A stretch of 64,000 nucleotides of DNA from Hermatobates lingyangjiaoensis (lineage: Eukaryota; Arthropoda; Insecta; Hemiptera; Hermatobatidae). A program made the translations under genes and the position numbers. Location: assembly GCA_026182355.1 (NCBI GenBank), contig JAPFBL010000068.1, positions 10,019,001-10,083,000 on the forward strand, read 5' to 3'. Below, piece by piece: positions 23,101-36,200 of the stretch. Numbering within the stretch: the first letter of the stretch is position 1; every line of letters begins with the position of its first letter. Under the pieces are notes generated by a model. The model was not told the origin of the DNA, searched no databases, and saw only the letters and a list, made by a program, of their open reading frames with translations.

Positions 23101-26100
23101 AAATAAAAAAAAATCCAAGTTACTACTTAAAACTAGCAGCCAACACCGGCCTCGTCCTCGTTAGAAATAATAAGGAAAACATATTGGTTAACATGTTTTG
23201 GATTGTAGAGGGAAATCTACGTTAAAATTCAGGTGATCGGAATTCGTCAAAATTATGAATCAAATAAAAAATCCCTCCCATTGCAATAATTTACGTGGTG
23301 TGTAAATAAAGTAGTGAGACTGATTTTTTTTAAATTTTCTATTCAAATATAATTACAATGTGATATTGTCACCTTCAAAATAGTTCCCTTCGGAAGCCAC
23401 ACAGCGCTGGAGACGGTCCTTCCAATCATTGTAGCATTGCTGGAACTCGGATTCTGGAATGGCCTTCAGCTGGTCGGTTACAGCAGTTTGTATGTTTTGT
23501 AGTGTCCCGAAATGAGTTCCCTTGAGGTGATTTTTCAATCTCGGGAAGAGGAAAAAGTCACAAGGACTCAAGTTTGGTAAATAAGGAGGCTGAGGAGCAA
23601 CAGGAATGTTTTTACTGGTCAAAAACTCGTTTATTGAGATGGCAGTGTGACAGGGCGCGTCATCAAATTTTTCTCATCTCCAATTCATTGGTCAAAATGT
23701 GATGAACGGAGGTGTGATTCAAATTCAACTGTTCCCCGATCATTCTGACTGTCAAGCGTCGATCTGAACGCACAAGGTTCCGTACTCTGTTGACATTTTC
23801 ATCGGTGTTTGCACTTGAAGGCCTTCCGCTTCGTGGTTCATCTTCAATCGACTCTCTTCCTTCTGAAAATTCCTTAAACCACCGAAAAACCTGTGCCCTT
23901 GATAAAACACGTTCTCCATAGGCCTCCTGAAGTTTTTCAAAAGTTTCGGTTGCATTATGTCCAAGTCTGAAGCAAAATTTGATTGCACACCGCTGCTCAA
24001 CTTTGAGGTCACTCATTTTTAAAACGCTCAAGAAAAAACCATTTCACGAAAACCAACGCTACGGACAAACAAATGACTGTGGCGAGTTCAGATTCATACT
24101 GGAGGCGCATCACACGTGCACCTGACGCTACTCAAGGCCACGCGTCTCCAGCGTTGCCAGATCGAAAGCGACGTTGCCAGTCTCACTACTTTATTTACAC
24201 ACCTCGTAGTTCGTAGTAATAATTCGTAATAGTTCAAAATAATTTATTTTAGGGTTACTCTTCATCAATTAGATTAGATATTCCGGAATGTATTTAAATT
24301 CACCATAAAAAGGAAGGACAATCCAAACTGGACCCAATATGAGTTCAAAATCAAAGAGTAAAACACAGAGTAAATAAACACTCTTAAAAACTGAAATTTT
24401 CGGACAATCCGTCTTCAGGAGAAAAGAGAAAGAGAGAACAAGTACGCTTCTCTTTTCCCCTGAAGACTGATTGAGTTTGTAAGTGTGTTTCTTGACTCTG
24501 TGTGTTGCTCTTCTTCGATTTTAAACTCCGAATGCAGTTAAAAATTAATTTATATAAAGTCTACATTACTGGGCTTGAAATAACAGCTCTAGAAGCCAAA
24601 CATGAATGTAGCCAAAACTATTTCTATAATCACATACTGATATCTCACTACACAATGGATCAGTCTACTGACCTAATATTAATATTTTTATTCAAATATG
24701 GTCCCCTATTCATGGTGCACTGTTGGCTTCTCTGCATGGTAGACTCACTGAATCTCAGAACGACATACAAGACATTTGTTAAACCTTTATAGAACTAGGA
24801 AAACTCTAGCGACTAATGGCAATTCTTTCAAAACTGAAATTTAATATTATTACTAATACTACAAATAATCAGACTGCTGTGTTTTTTTCCCAATATAACT
24901 AGTTCCATAATTTTATTCAGATTGTCAAAAGAAATATGAAATTAAAATATTCAATAAAAAAACTTACGATTGTCATTTCATTAGTTCATCCTTAATTTGT
25001 TCCATTTTTCGAAATTCTTTGTAGTTCACTAAGCTTTAAAATCGAAACCCATTGCCTATCTCTCACGCCATCACACTACTTTGTTGCATCTATTTTTAGG
25101 AGAACTATTTTGAAAACTGCCTGCTCAAAAGACACTGAACACGTGAATAATATTTATTATTTATATACATAGATGGGAATTAAACCCACAAATAAACTGC
25201 AAATAGGTCTATCAACTATCACAAAAAAACTCATCATTTAATCACAGGTATATTAAACAACGTTAAATATTGGGGGCCAGGCTAGCTCAGTGGTTACGTG
25301 CTCACCTCTGAACTGATAGGACCGGGTTCAATCCTCACCTGTCCCTCGATTTATTCACGCGGGAGGTGAATAAATCTGAGCTCGTTGCCCTCGGAGAAGG
25401 ACGTTAAACCGTCGGTCCCGAGCCTGTACGATGTCAGGTACTCGTTAAAGATCCCTACTCTAAATACATTTGAGTTAGGCAAAATTTAGGACTCCCACTG
25501 TAGAATCAATCTTCATTGTGTGGTATCACAAAGGGCCAATGCTTGGCCTACGTGTGTTCCCTTGTGGGACTGCCACTGCAACCTAACCTAACCACGTTAA
25601 ATATTTTTAGGTCATACCTGATAAGTTATTTAATTTTTAGGCACAACTTCATTAATCACTTAACAATTAGTTATTAATTTATTACTTAAAAGAAAATTAA
25701 AGAATACTGACTGTAGCAGTCTTTGAAGCGATCTGAAATAATAACTAAAATGAAAGTTACTCCTTTTTTATGCACTTCTGAGAAAGGTTTTCTCAAAGTG
25801 GAAGCATCATGATATCTCTCAAACTGTTGACTAATCAAATCAATTGGCTGAGGGATCCTAAATCCCAAACTCTGACCCATTTTTATGAACTTCCCTGCAA
25901 TGTCCGCTAAGCTGCAACAAACAAGTATTTAACATATCAGACAAACACAAAGAACAAATAAAACTTAAATAAGCTATTTCACAATCAAAATGTAATCAGG
26001 TTTACTCACCATAAAACAGATAGTGTCGGACAACACAGAAATAAAGTACAAATAATATTATAGATTCAATTATGATTAAAATTATGGATAAAAAGGAGTA

Positions 26101-29100
26101 AATTTAATAATTTTATAATATAACAATACAAAAAATTCAAAAATAAAGCTTGGAAAGTAGGGAAATAAAAATAGGGTGTCCCTACACGGCAAAGTGCATT
26201 CATAAAGTCTTCTGAAGATTATGTAAATGACTACTAATTGTAACTACCATTACATATAATTAATTATGAACTAATTTTCATGGTTAGAATAAGAAAAAAT
26301 AGGAAGAACTAAAGATAATGTACAGATTATTTTAAGTTATTCACTTGATTTTGTTGGAAGAGTAGATATTTAATTTGACAATGTTTGATGCACTGAATTT
26401 TATTTCTAAAACAGGCAAAAGCCTACTTTTTAAAATACAAGCATCTTCAATACAAATAAAACACTAATAATTACAGTAATATAGTATTATTATTATCATA
26501 AAATAATTACAACAGTGTTTCCAATTTCCTCTAAGAGCTGTTTTGTTTGTTTCCAACATACCCACTTATTCCTTATTGAAATTCTTATTTCGCACCCATT
26601 GTAGTAATAGTCGAGCCGCATTGATTCTTTACAGGGAATCCTAAATTTTAACTTTACCGAAGTTTAATAGAGGAGGGATTAATTTGATGTGTACCTAGCA
26701 TCGTAGAGACTCGGAGCATACAGGTTCACGTCCACCCTAAATGATAGGGTGCATAAGACTTTTTATCTCATACCCACGTAAGCTAGGATAATTGACAAAA
26801 TGCCAACTCCTCCTATGCTATCTTCATTACTAAAACCAAACATGTAGCAGTAAATCACACCTCAACTGAGATTTAAGTGAGTTTTAAATTCATACATCAA
26901 ATATTTTTAAAATGTAAATTATAATTTTTTAAAAATAATCAATGTATTAGTTTGATTGCTAGTTTATATTTTTATCACTTCTCACTGACTGCATGTACGA
27001 GTCATTTCCAGTCTAGTGATAACTTCCAGCAGAATGTTCATAATTATAGCTTTGTTTATTTACTCAAAATACCATTCGACAAAGTTATTAAGATGCAGTA
27101 AAATTCTAATAATCTTCTTTTAAAATACTTGAAATTCAAAAGAAATAACCCTACTTTATTAACAAATTCTTGATTCAAGAGTTCAGAGAAGTGCAGCTTC
27201 TATATTAAACATACGAAGCAGACTGGTGTCAAAAGTTTTCCATCATTGCTTTTTACTTATGATGTATCAATAGCAAGTTGTAAAAGAACTTTAGACAATT
27301 TAGAAAGCTCCAAGTAATTCTATCAATAATGATCAAAAGGGATGAATATTTTTTTCGAAACAGAGAAAGACACTGAAACAAAATTTAATTCTTAAAAGTT
27401 ATTGAATATATTTTAAAATAGGATTGTTCAGTGAACTCCAGATTTCTATACCATAGGTCCAGAAAGACTTTAGGACTGCGTTGTATAAACGTGGTATACC
27501 TGTTAGTGTAAGTCAAAATTTTGAGTCTAAAAGTCTTATTAGGAGCTTGGTTACGTCTATTAGTATCTGTTCGTTTAAGTCATGTACGAGTATGTTGATT
27601 CCAAGTCATCCAGAAGTCAAAGTGTAACCCGAGATAGCCTACAGTGTTCGTAGGAGGGATGATCTTATTATTCAGAAGTACAGGAGAACAAGTTTTACGG
27701 GAAAGAGTGAAAGAATGTGAGAACTCCTTTTCTCGTTGATTTTGATTCTCCAACGTTTCAACCAAGAAGAAGCAACTGTTGTAGTTTATGAGAAGCTATA
27801 ATAGGATCATTATGTGCTGTTAGCCTGGCTTTTGTCACAAGCAAATGCTGCCAGGAGAGTGGATGGACGCTGGGGTAGATATGCTGTATATATATTAAAT
27901 AGAATAGGAGAGAGGATACTCCCTTGGGGAACGCTTGCTTGAATGTAGCAAACTGGCGTTCTCACACTTTGAACCTACTCTTACACAAAAGAATCTGTCT
28001 GACAGATATGATTTAATTATAAGAAAATAAGTAAAGGGAAGTAGGGCTTTTCTGTCAAATTCTGTCACTTGGGCCAGATTCTGTCAAACGCCTGAGCCTC
28101 GTAAGAAATACACCACAGCAGTATTGCTTTTGCTCAAGGGAGGATGATACAAAGTCCACGACATGATTAAATTATTGGATAATGTAATCATGGTGCAGGA
28201 AGCCAAACTAGTGGTTAGAGAGGGCCTGAGTAGTCAAGTATTGGGAGAAGTCTTCGTTTTGGAAAATACAAAGAGGGGTAGTAGGGTACAAGATTGATTT
28301 TTTGCTCTGATAAAGTTACAGTAGGGTACCTTTTCAAGGTGAAAGCCTATAAGTGAGGTCGTTGGAAACAACATATTTAGGCAACTTAAAATTCATTAAA
28401 TAATAATCATTTTTGATACACGCAAAGACAAGACAGAAAAATTAAATCAATGAGAAGTTATGAGACATTGTTGTTACAAAACATGTTTACAGTATTATAA
28501 ATAGTACCTCCTAAAGAATAATAACACAAAGTTAAGCCATTTCTTTAGCTATCTTAAGCCACATGTGGTCCCTAGGTTGGACTTAGCTGTTTTAAGGGAT
28601 GCATTTTTTTTTCATTTTTCAAATAGTTAACTTATTAAATTGTTATGGTTGTATTAAGCTACCACCTTACATTCTTATATATAATCTGAGCCATGTGGAA
28701 GTACACTTTTACATCATCCTACTAATGATATTAGTTTTTACTCTCTAACTGTTTTCTGTAGGACAGATTTGCAAACATACGATAACTATTTATTTTAATT
28801 CATCTGAGAGCAGAATTAAATATCTCCTGACGTTAATTACTTCAAACTCACTTCACCTCTGAAAAAGATAGCTAGTCTGATATTTACTAGGGTTTACATT
28901 CAGCTTTCGTTGTACAAAGAATGAGGCAGAAGTAGCACTCTTTTTTAATTCATATTTTTCCTAAAGCTTCAATTTATATTTGCTACGATATAAGTAAAAC
29001 ATTTGTTTGATAGAATAAAATGAGCTGGGTAGACTGACAAATGAATATAATGTATTACAGTATTTAAATTAAACAATAATTAACAAAAATTAACCTCAAA

Positions 29101-30216
29101 AAATTTGTTTTCTCTTATACAAATCAATAATTTAGTTGAGGAGCTAAAACTCTTTCCCTTTGTTTTAAGTACATTATTGAATTTTAAAGACTTTTACTAG
29201 TATTTACTTGTTTTAATTATTTCTCACAGAAAAAGTCTGGGTTAGATCAGGTGATTGTCGGTCGTTCTATCGATCTCCGCTCAATATTCTGATTTAACAA
29301 TTCCAACCCACAAGTAAAATACACCGAGTGTTTTTTATTCTACATCCTGTATCACTGATATTGTTGATCACTGATTACTAATTATTTTTTTTTCAAAAGG
29401 ATTACTGTCTTACTTTTGACCTCTGGCAAGGTTAACGATTGCCCAAGCAGATATATTTCCTGCAGTCAGGAACTGAGAAGGTCTCCATACACCCTCCCTC
29501 ACAGAAACCTGCAAACAATTTCAAGAATAATACTTATATAAAAAATATGTAGATTATGCACATATGTGTCAATACTTTACTCTGTAACATATATATATAT
29601 ATATATTTGTAAAAGTTGGAAGCAGTCCTTAATTTAAACATATATTGTTAAATAACGCCCCGTATTTGGCTTGTATCTGTTACTTACACAATTTCTCCAG
29701 TTTCCGGAATTCCTTCCTCGTCTCTTCATTAAAACAATAAAGATTATCGTTTCGAATGTACCACATTCATCATCAGGACAATAATGAGAGTAATAGTAGG
29801 ATTGTCAATTTATATATATAGAGGTGGATTACATTACTATTGGAATGTTCACAGGACATCGCCCTGGATCACAGGGCATTATGGGGAATTAAGGTAGGGT
29901 GGTTGGACTCACCTACAACCTGGCTAATCTGGGTTGGCCTGTTGGAAAATAGTTTTAAAATTCGACAGTAATTATTAAGTTGAATATTTATGGCTGGCTG
30001 CTTTTCTTGAATTTCTTGAATAAGCAATAATAATTCAAGAAAAGCAGCCAGCCATAAACATTCAACTTAATAATTACTATCGTTTAAAACTATTTTCCAA
30101 CAGGCCAACCCAGGTTAGCCAGATTGTAGGTGAGTCCAACCACCCTACCTTAATCCCCCATAATGTCCCGTGATCCAGGGCGATGTCCTGTGAACATTCC
30201 AAAAGTAATCCACCTC

Positions 30217-30251
<35 letters not shown>

Positions 30252-33200
30252 TGACAATCCTACTATTACTCTCATTATTGTCCTGATGATGAATGTGGTA
30301 CATTCGAAACATGTCGACTAGCAATATTGGTGATAATCTTTATGGTTTTAATGAAGAGACGAGGAAGGAATTCCGGAAACTGGAGAAATTGTGTAAGAAA
30401 CAGATACAAGCCAAATATGGGGCGTTATTTAACAATATATATACCAATTAAAAGAAACGGTCCAGCGAACTTTTTTAAAATAAATAAATTCAAAACGGCA
30501 CCGCCCTGTATTCCTGCGGGACTCTTCGCTCTTCGCACCTCCTGATGACGACGATGGTCGAAATATCGATGTGAGTTATGTCTGTGTCTTTCTGTGTGTT
30601 TCCTTCGTTTTGAATTTATATATATATATATATAAACTAGAATTTTCAAAAGAACACACAGAAAAAAAATCACTGAAACTCACTACATTTCGATGCCCTC
30701 GTCGTTAGGAATAGAGTAATGTGAATTGCTCCAAAGGCTGATAACGACTGGCTGGAGTTCAAACAGAAGCACTCAGTGTAGCCAATAGTGTACTGGTATG
30801 ACTGTTTCCATGTACAGGTTCCGAGGCAGACTGATGAGACCAATTCGAAAGTCACTTTGAAAGCTTCAGAAGAAGCACTTATTAGTCTTCTGGGTGGTAG
30901 ATCTGCTCCTGTGATTAACCTCAATCCTTAATTGTTCCTTTATTTTATTTTAGTCTTTTTAATTTACTCGTTTCATTTTTTATTTTTATTTTAGTTGTAG
31001 TTTGGTTTTTTACAAGTTTTTATTAGTTTTTAATTTTATTTTTCGTTAAATGTTTTCATTTATTTAATCTTTATTTGACTTTTATTTCTTTATCTTCCTT
31101 GTCTCTCTTCCCTTCGAAAGTTTACTACACTGTTTGAGTGTTTCTGTTTGAGCTCCAACCAGTCGTTATCAGCCTTTGGAGCGATTCGCATCTATTCCTG
31201 ACTACAATGATATCGAAATATACTAGCGGGTTTCAGTGACTTTCTTTTGTGTGTGTTCTTTTGAAAAGTATAGTTTATTTAGTTCGAAGAATCGTTTCAT
31301 CTAATTTATATATATATATATATCTTCTTGATATATTTTTTAGTTCCAGTGCTGTGAAAGCTAATGTATAGAGTAAACATTCTCGAGACTGCAGAATGTT
31401 TGTTTGGTTCGAAACATTTGCCAATTGTTTACTGTTTACTGCCTCTTCCGTTATTTCCAGGAACTGACATGAAAATCAAATTTTACTCTGTTTCCATTAA
31501 TATAGTTACGACCCGTCAGTTTACCTGACGAGAGCTCCTTTATTGAAATCAGAAAGCATCCACCCTAGGTGATCATTTGTGTTCATTTCGACGCACCCTG
31601 TAAAATAATTTATGAAGGGCGTTGTATATGACCAACATACCGCCGGTCATACGATTAATGTTTCATCCCATGCCTTGTTTGAATGGTTCATCTCCCATAG
31701 AGGACTTCCCATTTTGTAAAATAAACATAAAATTAATCATTTTTGATATACATGTCTCAGAAGGAGATTTTCATTAGTCTTTCAATCCTGGAGGTAGTTA
31801 GATAGTGACTGATAGCAGTTATCCCTACAACCTTGTTTTGGTATATCACGTAATCGATGCATATAATATTATTGGTTTTACCACAGCAGGAATAATACTT
31901 TTGTAAAGCCAAAGTAAGGATTACTTGTTTTGATCCAACTGTCAACAAAATAATCTCTTACAGGTGAACACTGGTTTTTATATTGTCAGAAAAATATAAG
32001 AAAAAATATCAGGTTCACCAAATCACCAAAATAGAGGTCTAAAATTAGGATCCATTTTTAATACTGAACAAAAGAGTACATTTCTTAAACTTTAATATTA
32101 CACAAAGATAATGTGGTTCATAAACACGCCAACAGCTACATTAACATTATATTTCTTCAAGGATGCAACATGTAGTTTCATCAAAACACTTCGTTAGACA
32201 ACCATCCTTCATACCATAGAGAGCATCAGAAAATATATGTCTGATTAGCATGATTTTTTACATACAAATTTTCTTTTTCCTTCTGTGTGTTATTTTTTCA
32301 ATATGTTTCCTACACTTAGTCTAAAAGAAAATGTAAAGGCTCAGCCTAACTTTAGAGAAAACTCTACCTGCTCTAATAAGAAACAGATGTACCCTATATA
32401 CCCCCACCCATGTCCTTTCCATTTCCAGTCAGTCTTATTCAGAGGCCCTCACCTTTAGGTTCGTACTTTCTGCCTTATTTTATTTTATATTAATTTTTGT
32501 ACTTATTTACTTTGTACTATAGATAACTCTCTGGTGTCTTTGTATTTTTTTAGTTAATGCCTGAAGAAGAACACTACGTGTTCGAAACGCGTTGTTTATA
32601 TCATTAAAAGTTTTATATGTGGAGACCATTTCATTAGATTTTTACCCTACAATTTCTTTTTCCTACATATCATATTAACTCATTAACACATTTGTTTGGT
32701 TGTTTATTTTATTAAACCTCTAATAACAATTTAATTTCATTCGATTCACTTGAAAATGTCTGTCATTATTCAAATGATATCGCAGGAACAGCAGAATTTT
32801 CTCGATCATTTGAATATTTTTCTCGAAATATCGATGATGCATTATTTCAATCCGGGATGAAATGAGCATACGCACAAGAATTTACCAAAGTTATAAAAAG
32901 TTTCGTTCGTGTTGAATTTCTACCCAGTGATCAATCTATCAACTGTTTTACTTCTTTCAGGTTCTTAAGGATTTGAGTACACCACAAAAAAAAAAGTCAA
33001 GGTTGGAAACTCTCGTAAAGGCTAACACACTCCTCATACCACCTTCCGGACGGCTTACACAGACACATTACAGGATTTTAAATGAGTCATGGCAATATCC
33101 TTAATAAAGTCCAACTTTTATAATGACGGTAGTCTGAAACATGCAGCACAGTTATGGTTTTGATACTCTCTGATCTTTCTACGACAGTGGTTCCCAACCT

Positions 33201-36200
33201 GTGGGTCGCGACCCCAAACGGGGTCGTGACACCAATGCCATGGGGTCGCCAGTTGATTTTGACACGAACGTGAATTTATATAAAACACGGTAAAAACAGA
33301 AGACAGTTAAATAAATAACATTATAAAATAAAATTAAGACAATTATATAAATTCACACTATGAAACTAAATGTTAACAGTTCATTAAGTCACTGAACATA
33401 ACGTCCGAGACATGTATTGAACATGTTTCGTTTCACTTGAAAGACCTTAGCTTCTTTCTCTTTTATGTGGTTTGGACGTAAAAAAAACACTACTTAAAAA
33501 GTTATGCAAAAATATACAAGCATGATCTAGTTGTGCTACAAATATTACGCACCCTTTTGATGTTAAACAACCAATGTAGACAATAGATCGAAAAAAATAT
33601 CTGATTAAACTGCAGACCGACAAAATGTTGAAAGCAAAATGTCAAATTGTATGTTTGTATCCATATCACATGTTTTCTTAAATTTGATCTACTAATATTT
33701 TAATACATTATCGACAAACATACTGTTTGCCGATTTCTAAAATATTTTGAGTTTCCACGAAAAAAAACCTATTGACTAGTCCAGTTATTAGTGATTCATG
33801 CTTTTTTGAGGAATCAACATCAGAGGTCTCCAAAAGCTACAATACCAGCCGTCTCATTAAGGTCAGTTCATAAACATACTTTAGTAAAGTTACATAACGG
33901 TATGAAATTTGTTTGTTTGAATACTTTGAAATTGATTTGCAATTAATTAATGTTTTGTAGGAGCTTTGAAATTAATGAATAAATTCTATATTAATCAAAT
34001 ATTTAAGGAATATACAGTTACATCACTAATAAATTGCAATATATGCCAGTTTCTTATAGAAAAAATAAATGTAAATAAGATATTTTAACGATTGGGGTCG
34101 CTTCCTGATTGCTTGTTCTAAAATGGGTCGCTATATTTGAAAGGTTGGGAACCGCTGTTCTACGAGTATACTAGTGGTATCCTAGCATTGATAAAACGCT
34201 GATATAAATGTAGAACAAGATTACCTTGCGAAGCAAAAGTGTTATATACATTTTAAATATCTTCTGCAAATTATAAAATGAAGTTTAAGGTTCGATTTGT
34301 AAACCTCCGAAACACACATAAATGAAAAAAAGAAATTTTTCGCTTTTGTTATTCAACTTGAGTGTTTACTACACTTAACATGCAATGATGAAGGACTTTA
34401 AGATTTAGGCAAATACATGAAAAATATAGAAAATAAGTCGTTTTACAATCAGTTTGAATAATTAAATACTCAGTTTACTTTCAGAAAATCAATATTCCTA
34501 GTTTTTCTAAAACTATTGGACAAAGTCACTACTTCCTCATTGATAAATATTTAACCAATTAAACAAAATAAAATGTTAAGAACTTCCGACAAACAATTTT
34601 CTTTTTTAACGCTAACAGAGTTTCAAAATTCAATTAGAATTTTGAATATGCATTAAATATTTCAATTGAATATTCCTATTGCATCCCAATTATTCGTACA
34701 CCACCGCCCATATTACAATCCTCACAAACTATTATTAGGAATACTTATCGAATACTTGGGTCAGGACATGTAACTGTTGTTTTCCTATGCGAGGGACGCA
34801 TTTGATACATTTGTCTTCTCTCACACGAGTCTAGTGTGTTGGGTGAATTCGAATAGTAAGCATTAGCGACTACCATGGAAACCACTTTTACTTTACCATT
34901 TACGCTTCTGAAATTACTTCAGAGTGTTTAAAATACAAAAAATCAGAATGCTTAAAATCCTTGTTCATATATTGACAAGTTAATGAAAAGCTTCTAAACC
35001 GCTGCAAGCAAATCAGTAGCAAGTACTATCAATATCGAATCGCTATTACAATTTTTTTTACTCTCTTGAAACTTTGCAGAGTACTTGATTTATTATTAGT
35101 ATTTATTACTTATGAAGTTTCAATTAATTCTGTTAGTCAACTATGCATACCTGTTGATTTCCTCTGTATTCGAGTTTTGGTGCAGGGATGACTCTAGCAT
35201 TTACTTTTTCGAACTCACTGCTCACAGATATTTCAAATTGCTTTATAGAAGCATCCTTGTTGTAATCAACCCACTTCATCTAAAATAAATAAATTATTGG
35301 TTTTAATGATACAGTATGTTGCTTACAAGAAATTCGTCATTTCTTTGCACTCTTAACACAGTGCAATGGATTTTATTACTCAAGACTACAGTACACTGTA
35401 AATGAGATAGTCTGAATGGGATTTATTCATACAAAGCAAGAATACGAGGTGTGTAAATAAAGTAGTGAGACTGGCAACGTCGCTTTCGATCTGGCAACGC
35501 TGGAGACGCGTGGCCTTGAGTAGCGTCAGGTGCACGTGTGATGCGCCTCCAGTATGAATCTGAACTCGCCACAGTCATTTGTTTGTCCGTAGCGTTGGTT
35601 TTCGTGAAATGGTTTTTTCTTGAGCGTTTTAAAAATGAGTGACCTCAAAGTTGAGCAGCGGTGTGCAATCAAATTTTGCTTCAGATAATGCAACCGAAAC
35701 TTTTGAAAAACTTCAGGAGGCCTATGGAGAACGTGTTTTATCAAGGGCACAGGTTTTTCGGTGGTTTAAGGAATTTTCAGAAGGAAGAGAGTCGATTGAA
35801 GATGAACCACGAAGCGGAAGGCCTTCAAGTGCAAACACCGATGAAAATGTCAACAGAGTACGGAACCTTGTGCGTTCAGTTCGACGCTTGACAGTCAGAA
35901 TGATCGGGGAACAGTTGAATTTGAATCACACCTCCGTTCATCACATTTTGACCAATGAATTGGAGATGAGAAAAATTTGTGCGAAAATGGTTCCGAAAAA
36001 CCTTTCCCAAGACCAAAAAGATCTCAGAAAGGGAAGGAGTCTTGACTTTTTGGGTTCAATTGAAAATGATCCCCGTTTTCTTGAACGTGTCATTACTGGT
36101 GACGAGTCATGGGTGTTTGAGTACGACCCAGAAACGAAACGTCAGAGCATGGAGTGGCACACTGCGACTTCTCCAAGGCCCAAGAAAGCACGCATGAGCA

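Larger units (their letters stand above)
21783..25711 (-). other. AGO2 intron 14
   Basis: Carries the deleted mariner copy (23294-24206), a foldback element (24306-24535) and the SINE (25272-25593). The stretches 21783-23290 and 24540-25255 show nothing recognisable. Confidence 0.8.
29509..35150 (-). other. AGO2 intron 12
   Basis: A repeat-dense intron of 5.6 kb: the palindrome at 29640-30440, an inverted repeat at 30636-31280, a fragment of the three-copy repeat (31745-31960), a Penelope-like terminal repeat (32285-32640) and a hAT element (33185-34157). 34170-35145 shows nothing recognisable. Confidence 0.8.

Noticed and set aside
25272..25345. Possible tRNA gene
   Set aside because: A and B boxes are present, but the segment continues into a LINE-like tail and is flanked by a target-site duplication, so it is a SINE.
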